This document shows positions 1 through 11,068 of a DNA stretch of 22,025 bases, in pieces. The position numbers were made by a program, and so were the translations under genes. Below the pieces are notes generated by a model. It had not been told where the DNA came from. It saw nothing but the letters and a program-made list of their open reading frames with translations, and did no database searches. How positions within the stretch are numbered: position 1 is the stretch's first letter; the number at the start of each line of letters is the position of its first letter. Source of the stretch: Saccoglossus kowalevskii (Eukaryota; Hemichordata; Enteropneusta; Harrimaniidae); the NCBI RefSeq assembly GCF_000003605.2, contig NW_003106097.1, forward strand, positions 194,075-216,099, written 5' to 3'.

Positions 1-11
1 AGTCAAAGTTC

Positions 12-52
12 GCCATCTTGGATATGAGACCCATATATCTCGCACATGCGCA
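12..52. promoter_or_regulatory. YY1-like and NRF1-like motifs at the left edge
   Basis: GCCATCTTG (12-20) matches the YY1 core in inverse orientation. CGCACATGCGCA (41-52) differs by one base from the NRF1 consensus palindrome. The pair is typical of CpG-rich housekeeping promoters, but the DNA soon turns AT-rich and no exon can be attached to it. It may belong to a gene lying left of the window or be coincidence. Confidence 0.22.
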
Positions 53-258
53 GCGCGAACGAATACCGCGCTTTAAGCAATAACCCGATTCAACTAAAAT
101 GACTCCACCCACCCGAAACAGTTACAACTCAGTTACATGATGTTACAGAAGTAAAACCAAGAAAATTGATTAAAAGCGCTGTTCTTACCTCAAAACGGTA
201 AAAAGTAAAAGTAAAAAATAAGGGGTTCATGTCGAAGAGACTCTAGGGTACTCTCTCA

Positions 259-305
259 CTTCAACCATGGAAGGTACTAACCGTTAGTACCTTCCATGCT
301 TCAAC
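259..305. repeat. Mini-palindrome insertion 1 (33 bp) with 7-bp direct repeats
   Basis: A perfect palindrome (266-298) has 16-base arms, CATGGAAGGTACTAAC and its complement, around one central C. It is flanked directly by CTTCAAC on the left (259-265) and CTTCAAC on the right (299-305). The flanking repeat looks like a 7-bp target-site duplication. Three further insertions of the same plan occur at 4920-4963, 6731-6766 and 9841-9871. Confidence 0.75.
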
Positions 306-336
306 GCACATGTACCTTAGTCCGTATGCATTGTTT

Positions 337-414
337 GCGAGATCTTAAGATCACGCGTGACACGTTAACAAGATTGCGAGATCGCCAGATCCCGCGTGAC
401 GTGACAACATGTAC
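337..414. repeat. Two-unit 39-bp direct repeat
   Basis: Units 337-375 and 376-414 share GCGAGATC, AGATC and CGCGTGAC at the same offsets. The first unit contains the palindrome GATCTTAAGATC. This is an imperfect tandem duplication; no function is apparent. Confidence 0.6.
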
Positions 415-1122
415 TGTACATTTCGGTGCTTGATCATCATCCATAACTCTGGGATGAAAGATGGTATAAACACTATGATACGAGTTGTCTTTTATCCTTC
501 GTTTAGTTTTTAACTGTGATTTTTTCCGGTTAATGATATTGTGTCTTTTGTTTAAACATCAGGTTAACATGCGATGGACCTCGGGCTGGTATAGAAGCAC
601 TGTATGGAGCAACAAATAGCTAAGCTAAACAAATTTCACGTTCTGAAATAGACTACTACATCCAGCTAACTCTGAAAATGTTTCTCCGCATTCACTTCAG
701 TGACACAGTGATTATTGTGATGACCACCCAAACGAAAAAAATCAGTTGGTTAGGCTACAAATCGTGAAGCTAGCCTACAATGAAGGTCGTTTAATGACCA
801 AATCAGTCGTAATTTGCATTATTTTAATTACTCAAGGCTACTTAACTTTATTTTAGGAGGGTACTTCTAAATTCGATTTCTGTTGGACAAGATTTCTTAT
901 GAACATAACCGAAAGTATTCAGGATATCAGGGGCTATTGAGGACGTAGTAGAGGTTATTGCTATTGCAATATTAAATATTCTAACAACAAAATGGAACCG
1001 TGTAATCACGTGATCATTGTGCAAATAGAGAGGTGTTATTTTCGAAGAAACCAACATAAGGCTACAGAAATGATGTTCGCGGTACTTAGGGATACTATAA
1101 AACGTTTGAATTTAATTTTATA

Positions 1123-1325
1123 TACTGTAAAATACTTTATTTTAGCTGAAATTAATTTTCGCTGAAAAGACATTTTGGGTTTTTTGTATGGAATTTATTT
1201 TCACTGATTTTTGACAAGTTGAATGTAAAATGTAGGAAAAAAGGTGTATTCGTTGGATTTTATTTTTACTGAATCGTTCCTTCCGCGAAAATTAGTTCCA
1301 AGCGAAAATAAAGTATTTTACAGTA
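1123..1325 (+). mobile_element. MITE family 1, copy A (203 bp, full length)
   Basis: This is a non-autonomous inverted-repeat element. The ends TACTGTAAAATACTTTATTT and its complement are perfect over 21 bases (1123-1143 against 1305-1325). The interior repeats TTTTCRCTGA-type motifs and has no coding frame. If the outer TA is the target duplication, the TIR starts CTGTAAAATAC, which fits a Tc1/mariner-type source; that assignment is inference. It is the longest uninterrupted of four copies in the window, the others being 13095-13605 (reversed), 19576-19736 and 20474-20636. Confidence 0.8.
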
Positions 1326-1523
1326 CATCATACAAAGTGGGAATTCAACTTCAAGTTTATTCGTCATTTGCATACCCCGCTCCTCGTACGTACGGAGGTT
1401 GATCGAAATGGGATGTTATTACAGTTGCTTACAATATCCGTGATTTTCGATTGTGCGTGTACTCATTGTGTGGACGCGGGGTGTGTGTTTTATTGATCAT
1501 AATCATGTCCTGTCTGCATATCA

Positions 1524-1573
1524 CACCAATGCATAAACCACATCACGAAATGATGTTGTTTGTTGTATTGGTG
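1524..1573. repeat. Imperfect 50-nt hairpin
   Basis: Arms of about 22 bases, starting CACCAATGCATAAACCACATCA, pair with TGATGTTGTTTGTTGTATTGGTG across a five-base loop with a few mismatches. It is shorter than a usual animal microRNA precursor, and the base pairing does not clearly extend beyond the arms. It is more likely a foldback remnant. Confidence 0.35.
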
Positions 1574-1848
1574 GTTGTCACGCACCACACAAGTGCGATT
1601 TTAATGGAGTTCGTGCTTTACTGGAGACATACCACACGCTCAGCGTGTGTGATGTTGCAATAACGGTATAAGGGTATATCACGTGTCTATTACCGTAACG
1701 CTGCTTTGTCGTACATTGTCGCCGAACTTCGGGGGATTGTTACCAAATTTCCGAACGGTCATTTGTTTTTTCTGGTGGACACTTCCTTCCAACTTCGTTC
1801 TCCTCGGACCAGTCTGACGTTGGGCGAAAATTGTCCAAAATAACAAAA

Positions 1849-1864
1849 CGGCGTAAAGACGCCG
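1849..1864. repeat. GC-rich perfect hairpin
   Basis: CGGCGT and ACGCCG enclose an AAAG loop. It stands out in AT-rich surroundings. It has no T tract and no gene context, so no terminator role is claimed. Confidence 0.3.
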
Positions 1865-3365
1865 CCCCTTCAAGTTTGGGAGATTGGAAACGTGGTCAGG
1901 AAATGTTGTGAGCAACAAGGAAACCCAACCGTTAAGTACATATCAATAATTCCTACTTTCCAATGGAGTATGGGTTTCGGGCTGAATAGGGAAATTTTTG
2001 TTTGGCATACTAAATTCTTCGTCCAAGGGAAATAACCCAAGGATGGGACATAAAATAACGTTGTTATATTAATCATTGACGTTCAACTTCAATTCGAACG
2101 CACTAAACAATGTATAAACCTCTCTCTCGATGGGACACCATTTTGTAATCAATTTCCCCCCGTTGTCCCTCCCCTCTGGTGAAAAATATTGAAAGGTGCA
2201 CAAAGACCGAATACATTTTCTTTTCTCGTAATAGATTAATGATATACTAGTAGGTCTGTTGTTGTAGGTTTATAAGTTGTGTTTCATTTACAATTAGAGC
2301 CTTACAAAATATGTGAAACTAATATAAAGCTAGTTTACAAATTATTTACATTATTCTACATTCTCCATACAAACCGTAGCAGTCTACAATCAGCATAAAG
2401 GCAAAACGACTAAGTGTGAACTTTTCTGGAATTATACCACTCTTGGACATATGACCCGCTGTCTTGGGTGTTTATTTATTAATGGAAACATCACGGAAAC
2501 AGTGCGGATTGTCGGATATAACGTCACGCTTTTTGATCAGTGCCTGTAAATCGCGCATATTAGATAACTACATTGTTTTATGCGCGTATTAGTAACACCC
2601 ACATTTCTTTCTAATACATACTACTGCTAAAATAAAACTGCGTTTCACATGTATATTAGTAAAAATCAACAGGTTTGATTTAAAATTTGAAATTATATTT
2701 ATATATTTCTATGAATTTCATAAAATCAAATACATCTCACTGGAATCCCAATAATGCTCTATGAATGCTCTCAAAGTAAAAGCGGATTTTTCTCAAATGT
2801 TTATTCCCCGGGGTACATACAGTCTAGAGCTAAACAAGGGATTCACAAAAAGTAAAAAACAAACAAACTCATTTTAAACTGATGTATAACTGCCTAGCTG
2901 TAATACAGTGGCTCGTCTGTAGTATGTGTGGTTAGTTTGTGTTGCAATGCGAATCTACAGCGGACAAAAAAAAAACGTAGGTACTCTTGTCCGTGGGATA
3001 TTTAAAATGCCTTTCAGAAATTCGTTAATATCTCACTGTGGCGGACCGTACGGCACTCTCACTGCAACACGTCGGGAAAGCTATTGTTTTCAGTCATTGT
3101 TTTCTCTTAAAGCGCATTTAATAATCATTCGAATGTACGGACCGTGTTAACGTGACAGGTCAATGTATCCGTATGTTGTTTCATTCCGCGACAATTGATT
3201 CAAGGTTGTGTATCTACGTTGTTATCGGCGAGGACGAATATATCGTCAACTAACTACGAAATGATGCCCAGTGGGACTTAATTTGAATGCACTTGACGCA
3301 TGAACAAGTCGCTTGCGACTCACATGTACGGAGAAGTAAACATAGATTGGTAATCTTGGGATATG

Positions 3366-3668
3366 CTGACGTCATCGGGTGAAAGGTCGCAACTATCACG
3401 ACATTCATCATATCGTGCGCGCATTTCATTGAAACCATTTATTGTTTTAATTTTCGGGCGAAATCATTCACAACGACTACAGTAACACGGAAAATAAAAT
3501 CCAAGAAATATACTTACCTCAATGATGTACTAGCTATGAGAATTTTGCCGACGTCATCGTCGGAAGTGAAAACTTAGAAAGTCGCGCGCAATTCATTCAA
3601 ACCATTTTTCTATTTGAATTTTCGGAGAAAATCATTCAAAGCGAGTACAACAACACGGAAAATAAAAT
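3366..3668 (+). repeat. Diverged direct repeat pair of about 120-134 bp
   Basis: Copy 1 (about 3366-3499) and copy 2 (about 3548-3668) share, in order, GACGTCATCG, GTCGCAAC or GTCGCGCG, TTCATTSAAACCATTT, AATTTTCGG, AAATCATTC and AACACGGAAAATAAAAT. About 48 bp separates them, and this spacer carries a strong minus-strand splice donor. Both copies include a CRE or a one-base variant of it. The pair could be a local duplication of a regulatory block or two copies of an unnamed repeat. Confidence 0.65.
3367..3374 (+). promoter_or_regulatory. Perfect CRE octamer in a direct repeat
   Basis: TGACGTCA occurs in the first copy of the two-copy repeat 3366-3668. The matching place in the second copy reads CGACGTCA (3550-3557), so one base distinguishes them. 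It could be a regulatory site or simply part of the repeat. Confidence 0.3.
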
Positions 3669-3921
3669 TTAAATTATGGCAAACAAGGCTGAAAAGTACT
3701 TCCTCTGTGAATTTCTAGATATTGCTTTCAGACTGCGTAATCTTCTTTATGTTTGTTGCTGGTAAACAAAACGGTGAAAAAAGTAGTTCCTGTTAATTAT
3801 AGTTAGAATGTAAAAGAATCTCGTGTAATTTATTTTAGGACAACGCTAAGTTTTCGACATTATGCCTAACCAAATCTAAAAAAAATGACATTTCGTTATT
3901 CGTTGACCATCACCCCGGTGG

Positions 3922-3954
3922 GATATATATAATAATAATAATTATTATTATTAA
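3922..3954. repeat. AT-rich triplet palindrome (AAT/ATT)
   Basis: TA dinucleotides run into AATAATAATAA joined to TTATTATTATT, a perfect inverted repeat of at least 22 bases centred at 3941/3942. It is a cruciform-prone microsatellite with no further meaning apparent. Confidence 0.6.
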
Positions 3955-4099
3955 TTTTAAGTTAATTTAGTTTAAAAATTGGTCTCTGTATGATTGTGAT
4001 AACCTTCAGTCCTTACCAAACCTTGCACAATTGATACTTCAAGTTTTGTAAGGTTTAAAACAACTACGTCGACTCGGAATTACAAAAAAAAAAAAAACG

Positions 4100-4322
4100 T
4101 ATAAAATGGTGAAAACACTCTAATATATCACTATGACGTTCTATGACGTCATGCTTTAAAAGTGTACATATACTAGTACATACTACATAGAAAAACCCCG
4201 ATTTATACCACACTGTTTCATTCAGCGGAACAGATTACTCTTTATACCTGTGTACTGGAGATCGGTAACTGTCACGATGATCTTATTCATGAGTCACGAC
4301 ATTTTACAGCTTTAAGGTAAGT
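4100..4322 (+). promoter_or_regulatory. Candidate SIK promoter and non-coding first exon
   Basis: Within about 220 bases there is TATAAAA (4100-4106), a TGACG half site (4134-4138), a perfect cAMP-response element TGACGTCA (4144-4151), a second TATA-like TTTATACC near 4202-4209, and a near-perfect splice donor AAG|GTAAGT at 4317. The next good + strand acceptor in a position to use it is the one at 8073, before the SIK start codon. Vertebrate SIK1 is known to be a CREB target with promoter CREs, so a CRE-driven first exon of about 4230-4316 would fit. No transcript evidence is available and the start site is a guess. Confidence 0.33.
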
Positions 4323-4919
4323 ACGATGAATCAGACAGTGACGACGCCAAATCCATTTGTATATGCACTAATTTTGTCTCTTTGTGATGATTGATCAATT
4401 AATTAGTCGGTTCACTCACTTAATGACTCTAACTAACATTCTGCCACACCATAACATCCGTCGTTTTCAACCTCTGATTTCAACTTGAGGTTGAATAGTC
4501 ACGGTAGCCATGAGATTTGGTTTTGAAAAGACAAACAACGCTGGATTGCGTGATATCTATTAGTGTCTTGGAAATACGATAGCACCGGTGAATCGGATAA
4601 AACATCTCTGTGTTTTCTTTTTCTCGAAAGAGATTTGGCCAGATTTAATCGACGGGTTAATTCACCTACAAAGAAAGCGGTGCATTGTGGGTAACCTGAA
4701 TAAGGTCGCCGGACAAAATGGAATATATAAACGAACAACTTACATGTAAAGATTAAAAAAAATACTTGGAAATGCTCAAGGCAATTAGAAATAACGTTCC
4801 ATGTACTGTTTGTCCTTGGTGTATTTCGTTCAGCACTTCATACACTCACAAACAATATCGGCAAATAATTTAACTTGGACGTGAATACCAACAACGTGAA
4901 TTAAATATAATCTGACTCA

Positions 4920-4963
4920 CCCGTATCATGGAGGTATAGACAGATATACCTCCATGCCCGTAT
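4920..4963. repeat. Mini-palindrome insertion 2 (30 bp) with 7-bp direct repeats
   Basis: CATGGAGGTATA (4927-4938) and its exact complement (4945-4956) enclose a six-base loop. The flanks are CCCGTAT on both sides (4920-4926 and 4957-4963). The identity in fact runs two bases further (CCCGTATCA), because the element also starts with CA. It has the same plan as the insertion at 259-305. Confidence 0.75.
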
Positions 4964-6730
4964 CAATACTACTCATACACAAACTACAGTCCAGTTTACA
5001 TTATGTAATTAGCGTCAAGGGAAACCGTGCGTGGTATTTTCCACCAATGACGATAACTCACAGCTTGTGGTAGATTGCCACTGTGCCGCCGAGTCCGTAA
5101 TCTGAAAGTGTTGGTCATTCGAAACTCATGGCGGCGAATCAGTAGACCAACTAAGCAAGAAAGTAATAAGTTATGAAGTTGATTTTTTTTTTTCGATGAT
5201 ATTGTCATATTTGTATAAATATACAATTGTTCGTTTGTCACTGTTCCATTTTTTTTTTTTAATTTTACCACCAACAAAGATGGTTCGAAGAAAATCACGG
5301 AGCAGGAAGTGAGATCCGTCTATTGTGATGGATTGATTTATGTGTGTGGCGATCATCGCGAAGCTTTTGGGACATTTGACAAACTAAATAAGGGGATATT
5401 GTCCCCGCAATAACATATCGTTCTACACCTCAACGTTCTCACACAAGGGGCATTGTACTGTGGGTTGAACGGCGGAGTACTAGTAACGGATGGGTGATTC
5501 AAGCAGGTCTAGGAGGGCACCGTGAGTGGAGGTCGAGTAACCTGTTCACGCCCGGACAATACTCTCACTGCTTAATGCGCTGAAGTCGAATCCACTGGGA
5601 GAGTTAACCAACTCTCGATGAGGGTGGTCATTTAAAGCTCGGTGGTCGTCGCGCAGCGCGTGTTCGAATTTCATGTAAATAAACAATGTATTTTACACGC
5701 GTAGTATACGTCGCTATGAGTCCCATGTCGAGCAGGACGCGGCACGACGACTACCGCCCTTTAAGATTACTGTGCCACTTTTTAGATACCCCCCCCCACC
5801 GAGGTGTGGCACTGAAACTACACCGTCGATGGCTAGTGATTAAGACCTCGTCATCTCGAGTCGTCACCTGTATTTAATACGGCGTGCTTGAGAGGTGGAA
5901 TTTACGAACATCTTAATGTGGGATTAACGCCGGATGTGACGTATGCGGTCAATAATAATCAAAACTATGTTTTTTAAATTTTATTTGTCATTGTGCATTG
6001 TTCTTCGCTTGGTGACCTTTGACTGTCAAACAATGACATTCTTCAGTCGTCACCCTTTCATTTTATACTTTGTTGATAACAAGCCTTTTTTCTGATCACG
6101 TACCCTAGACGATTTAAACTCTCATTCTCAACGTGTTTAATAGATGGTTGACGGGCATTTCAAATTTATTAAAAAATATGTTTCATTTTTGGCTGTTTTA
6201 TGTTTAAAATTGTCACATATATATATTTATCTAAGTATGGTGTTGTAAAGACATTATGACCAGTTCACAATGCACAGTGTTATTTCTTCCAGGCAACTGT
6301 GACATTGTTCTTTTTGCGTCATAATAGCATGATCAGAAATGGTTATTTGTCGAATCGCTTGTAGTACCACAATGCACTGCGTGTTTCCACCACCCACATC
6401 CAGATATTCATAATGACAATAGGGGTGGAAAAAAGCAACAACAAAGAAGTTTATACGTCATTTATCAGTTGAAATCTCTCAAATAGGAAATGCATATACA
6501 TTTTTAAACAGGATATGTTAATGGCATCATTATGCCTAACGCTAAGTTCTTTGGACGGGTAATATGCTCTTCAAAGTACTCGTAAATACACCATAACTCC
6601 AAATACATGCGACGAAACAAGGTGGTACGTAGTGCACCAAAACTATAATTTATTAGTATTAGTTAAGACAACACACGCTATTATTATGGTGACTCACATT
6701 GACACGAAACATCGATAAAAAGAATGGTTG

Positions 6731-6766
6731 GTTTATTCAGGGAGGTTTATACCTCCATGGTTTATT
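6731..6766. repeat. Mini-palindrome insertion 3 (22 bp) with 7-bp direct repeats
   Basis: The insert 6738-6759 reads CAGGGAGGT-TTAT-ACCTCCATG. It is a palindrome with one mismatch from CATGGAGGT, the family left end. It is flanked by GTTTATT at 6731-6737 and again at 6760-6766. Confidence 0.7.
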
Positions 6767-7330
6767 TAGTGAGCACTTCGCATATACACAAAGATTGAGT
6801 GTAAATTTACAATACACCTCAGACCACGATACTCATACTAAACTGAATCTAAAACCTGACAGAAATGTATCTTGATTACGGTTTGACGTTCCTTTTCACT
6901 GGACCTTTCACATAAAACGACGTAATTCAATGATACTGCAATGGGTGGCCGGACCTTCACCTTGGCCTTCATTGTCACAACGCTCGTGTTTTAATGTTTT
7001 AACGTTGTCGACAGAGGGCGCATACTCGAAATTTCGACAATTACGTTGCAAGGATGTCGAGCATTGAAGTCGGCAACCTGTACGTATGTGCAATTTAAAC
7101 CAGCAAACAAATTAAGTTAGCTCGAGTTAGCAAGGGTATGTGCTTTTGCTCAGTCTGTTGTCATCGGATGAGCTTGAGAGCTGTCATAGAAACCCCGGGC
7201 TTCCCGTAAGTTGAAATTGTTTTTGAGATCAAGGCAAACACGAAATAACATCATTGTGTGTTTTAATTCTCAGCTGCGTTAAATAATTTGCTCAAGTGGA
7301 GCTATTTGTACGTATATTGTGTGATTGACA

Positions 7331-7366
7331 AGCCGGACGCTTTCCCACTACACCACACGTCTGGGT
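7331..7366 (-). other. tRNA-derived SINE-like A-box fragment
   Basis: On the minus strand, TGGTGTAGTGG (7355-7345) matches the RNA polymerase III A-box pattern TRGYNNANNNG and runs into GAAAGCGTCCGGCT, a style seen in tRNA-derived SINEs. No B-box follows on that strand and no cloverleaf can be drawn, so this is at most a truncated relic. Confidence 0.28.
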
Positions 7367-7705
7367 TTCATGCGTCATCGACCTACTATTGTAACTAAGC
7401 GATGGGCTGCACTTGGGATCCCGGCATTGACGTACACTCGCCGGGGGAGGCTGCCATCAAATATATACTATATTTATGACTCAAAAACATATGTATGTTT
7501 ACAACAATTCTTAATATCCGGATAAAATATCAGATACGTCTTCGTCATTGTTTTTTCTGGATGTTTTGCGTGGTGTGAGGGAAACGTCACCCGCATAGCA
7601 CAGGGTTTCCGCACCCGCATGTAATGGTACATCCCGACCTTAATTCTCAGTAAACTCAGCTCACAGTGTGGCAGGTCCCGCCTACTCACAGATAATACGC
7701 TGGAA

Positions 7706-7725
7706 TGACGTCAAACCCTGACGTG
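7706..7725 (+). promoter_or_regulatory. CRE plus half-CRE upstream of the SIK start exon
   Basis: A perfect palindromic cAMP-response element TGACGTCA (7706-7713) is followed six bases later by TGACGTG (7719-7725). They lie 375 bp before the start codon, in a locally GC- and CpG-richer stretch (about 7540-7920) that also has TATAA at 7868-7872. CREs bind CREB/ATF proteins. Since SIKs restrain CREB through CRTC, a CRE here would fit negative feedback. The site is seen in the sequence; its function is inferred. Confidence 0.45.
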
Positions 7726-8029
7726 TGCCTGCAAGCATCCTGCGGTGTATTCCGCGCGATGAAAGCAAGCTTGGCTCTGCCAGCGACACGATCATCTTGG
7801 ACGTGTTCATAGTGTATTGACTGCCATCCATTCAAACGCTTTTCTGCAACGTTCCAGCTAGGAAGGGTATAACCAGCTTCGGAGCTAAAGTCGGTATCCC
7901 GCCGTAGCGGTTCACGCTCTATCCCTCTGACTCACACAGGAAATCTAAACGACTATGTCCACGCTGTTGTGCCTGCTCTGACGAAGGAAGCGATGGACTA
8001 TTTTGCCGAGCTCCACCATGATTTTCTAA

Positions 8030-8341
<312 letters not shown>

Positions 8342-9179
8342 TGAAACTATAATATATTAAATGTATACATCGATCTTTTCCAGCTTTTACTATGATCGAA
8401 AATAACGTGCCTGGCCATTGTTTTAATTACCCTACCGCGTTTTGTTACCCCATAACCTTGTTACACAGGTCGTACCATTCATTTTCACTAGCATGGGTAC
8501 CACGCCGGGTTTTCTTTGTTTACGATGCTATCCTTGTTTTACATTTTGTGGATAGTTTTTCACATAACCCGCAATTCTAAATTCTCCCCTCGCGCGACTC
8601 GCTATTAATTAATTTTTCATCTTACCCGCCATATGCACTTGCACTTCACCACCCAGGCGTTATTTTTAAAACTTTATTTGCTTTCAAAATCGGTTAAAAA
8701 CATCAAAACTAATTTATATTTACCCGACATTATACGTTTGCTATGAAAACAGTTATAACGTTGATATACAGCCCCTTTTAGATCATAGGGGCAGTTACAA
8801 ATATACTCATTTCCGCCATAAATATATACAACCTGCGCTCGCAATGTGACCAATGCCGGTAAATCTATGAAGGCTTTGATCGGTTTTAAAACTACCCGTT
8901 ACTTCGCGGGCCAAACACCGACACAACACAATGTCGTTTTAGCAATCAAATATGACGTCTCTTCGCGATTAGCCCTTTTTTAATTATCCTACAATCAATT
9001 AATTAATTACCTGCATTTTAATGTCTTTTTTGACTACTCTTGTTTACGTCACGCAGTTGTCATCAAGGCCATGTTAATTTCCGGCTAAACTGCCAAAACG
9101 TTGAATCGCAATGTCCCGTATTGCATTGCGTATCCCCTTTTACTTTAATAATAAACAATCAGACGTCAACACAAATTGT

Positions 9180-9270
9180 ATTTAACAATGAAAGACCCAT
9201 TATTTATCTTCTTATATTTATAAGGTTGTAATAAAGAATTATCTTCTCTTATCTTATCTTATCTTATTTA
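9180..9270 (+). mobile_element. Possible LINE 3' end with TCTTA tail
   Basis: A TAATAAAG run at 9229-9236 leads directly into about four to five tandem TCTTA units (9246-9267). Short tandem tails after an AATAAA-like signal are typical of several non-LTR retrotransposon families. No reverse transcriptase sequence is visible upstream, so only a truncated end could be present. A plain microsatellite is the alternative. Confidence 0.3.
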
Positions 9271-9840
9271 GTTTGTGATGTTGATTTGCACGTTTTCTTT
9301 ATTTCGCCACCCACTTCTATAAAAAAACAACACATCAACAAATTGATATTCCATATTAGTTTATTACTGGTAGTAAATATTGATCCATGTGTGTCACAGG
9401 ACTATTTCAAGAAGTATTTCTAATGCATGATCATAAACTATATCTCGCTTTTTGGTGGTGTACACACCACTGTTGCTTTTATTAGTTGTGAACAGTTCAG
9501 TTTAAAACCACTAGTTCATCAACATTCTGTGATCGAACATATTTTTTCTTTGTTCTGGTTTGTTTGGAAGCTTAGAAACTATGTTTGTTAACATTCTGAT
9601 GATTATTAATAGACCAAAAAACAATGTTCATGTTTATTGTCTGGTTTCAGGTTTAGATTTGTTTGGTTAGTTTTTTTTGTTTTTTTTTAAATTAATTAAG
9701 AATAATATGGTTTCATGAAAAATAAAAATGAAATAAAAATTGGTTCATGCACATCGATTTTACATCCAAAAATTGAGCAGAAGCATTTTTTTTTCATAGA
9801 TTTATTTTCAACAAATTAGTTCTGAAAAAAATTTACTTTA

Positions 9841-9871
9841 CTAGAATCATGGCTTACCTCCATGCTAGAAT
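9841..9871. repeat. Mini-palindrome insertion 4 (17 bp) with 7-bp direct repeats
   Basis: The insert 9848-9864, CATGGCTTACCTCCATG, keeps the family right end ACCTCCATG but has a shortened left arm (CATGG). It is flanked by CTAGAAT at 9841-9847 and 9865-9871. It looks like a member with an internal deletion. Confidence 0.65.
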
Positions 9872-10171
9872 TAAAAATACAAATAATTCGCCTAATACCC
9901 CTTCTGAATCACTATACCTAGTCAAGTCCCATTTTACAAAAACACTCCAAATGTTTTGATTTATTTACATCACTATTTTTTTTTTTTACCTAGAAATCAG
10001 GGGTCTACTTAGAGGTCGACTGTAAGCTAATTAGTCTTCACCTCTTGTTCATAGTAAATTTGAACATCAGCCCCCCACCCCAACTTTTCTAAATACGATA
10101 TTTACTCGATTAGCAGCACATCTTCAATAGATGCACATATATTGATCAAAAATCACATTTATTGTATAGTG

Positions 10172-10237
10172 AATCATCAAAATATGACTTATTTCGACCA
10201 CAGAAATCATCAAAATATGACTTATTTCGACCACAGA
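10172..10237 (+). repeat. Perfect 33-bp tandem duplication
   Basis: Units 10172-10204 and 10205-10237 are identical, starting AATCATCAAAATATGACTTA and ending CGACCACAGA. Perfect identity in fast-evolving intron DNA implies a recent slip duplication. Confidence 0.95.
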
Positions 10238-11068
10238 CTCACCCCTATAATTGATATAAGTACGTGTGCTACTAATAGAGCAAATTCGGTATTGTGTCTG
10301 AAATAATTACGCCACCTGCTTTTTTAATAAAGCCTTCTTATACTCATCGTCTGGAAGAGCTAGGGAAATGAATATTCCCAGCAGAACAATACTCTTTGTC
10401 CGAATTGCACAGTTTCATGAACTTTTGTTAACATATGCACAATGAACCTGTGTGTGACTTGACCAAAAGGTCGCATATTTGACCTTAGTTAATTCATAGA
10501 TCGGATTGGAAACGCATGTAAAAAAAGGCACCCATGACGATGCTGATGTACGTTCTTCGAAAAGGTATATCACTCTGATGACAAATAGGGTTCATTCAAC
10601 AACTGAAGCTGAAAATAATCTCTGAAAATTATTTTTCCGATGAAAGAAGGACTTGTACCATAACAAATTTATGAAAAGATATCTTGTCTCCAACAAGGTA
10701 TACATTTTTCGTTAAATGGTGTGACAGGAGTATCCATTTTCACAAATTTGTAGTTTCGGTATTTTTGGAGCAATCAACGAAACTGTTGCAAGAGCAGTGA
10801 CAATACCCTGCATTCAGAATCAACTGGTGATTCTTGTCAGCAAATTTCTCCTCAGTATTTTATTATCCAGGAGAAAATCCTATATTTACAAAAAATGCAG
10901 GATCACTTACCGAAAATTTTTCAAATAACAAGATTTCTGTGGAAAAATATTAGTTTATTTGTGTTCTTGTGCTATATTTCGTCATATCAAAAAGGAATTG
11001 CTCTGTGATGTGGATGAAAAGGTTTGTATTGTTATTGATAGAAATTCTGATACCGCTATTCAATATAC

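Larger units (their letters stand above)
1..4316. other. Upstream region without a recognisable coding gene
   Basis: All open frames here are short, start arbitrarily and show no familiar protein motif. The content I can name is listed separately: edge promoter motifs, the first mini-palindrome, a 39-bp repeat, a MITE, the 3366-3668 repeat pair and CREs. Between 1330 and 3365 I see only two small hairpins and AT-rich DNA. Minus-strand donor-like sites at 182-190 and 3512-3520 are the only hint of another gene. Confidence 0.6.

Noticed and set aside
1849-1864. Intrinsic terminator
   Set aside because: The hairpin is perfect but lacks a T tract, and the DNA is animal-like, where this signal does not apply.
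4996-5356. Two overlapping minus-strand open frames of 100 and 61 codons
   Set aside because: They read through T/A homopolymers (poly-Lys) and show no familiar motif.
7325-7450. A complete tRNA gene or intact SINE on the minus strand
   Set aside because: Only an A-box-like fragment is supported; no B box at the right distance and no cloverleaf.
10530-10630. Possible intronic C/D-box snoRNA (CTGATGAC with later CTGA motifs)
   Set aside because: The C box lacks the required purine, no terminal stem pairs the ends, and CTGA is frequent here.
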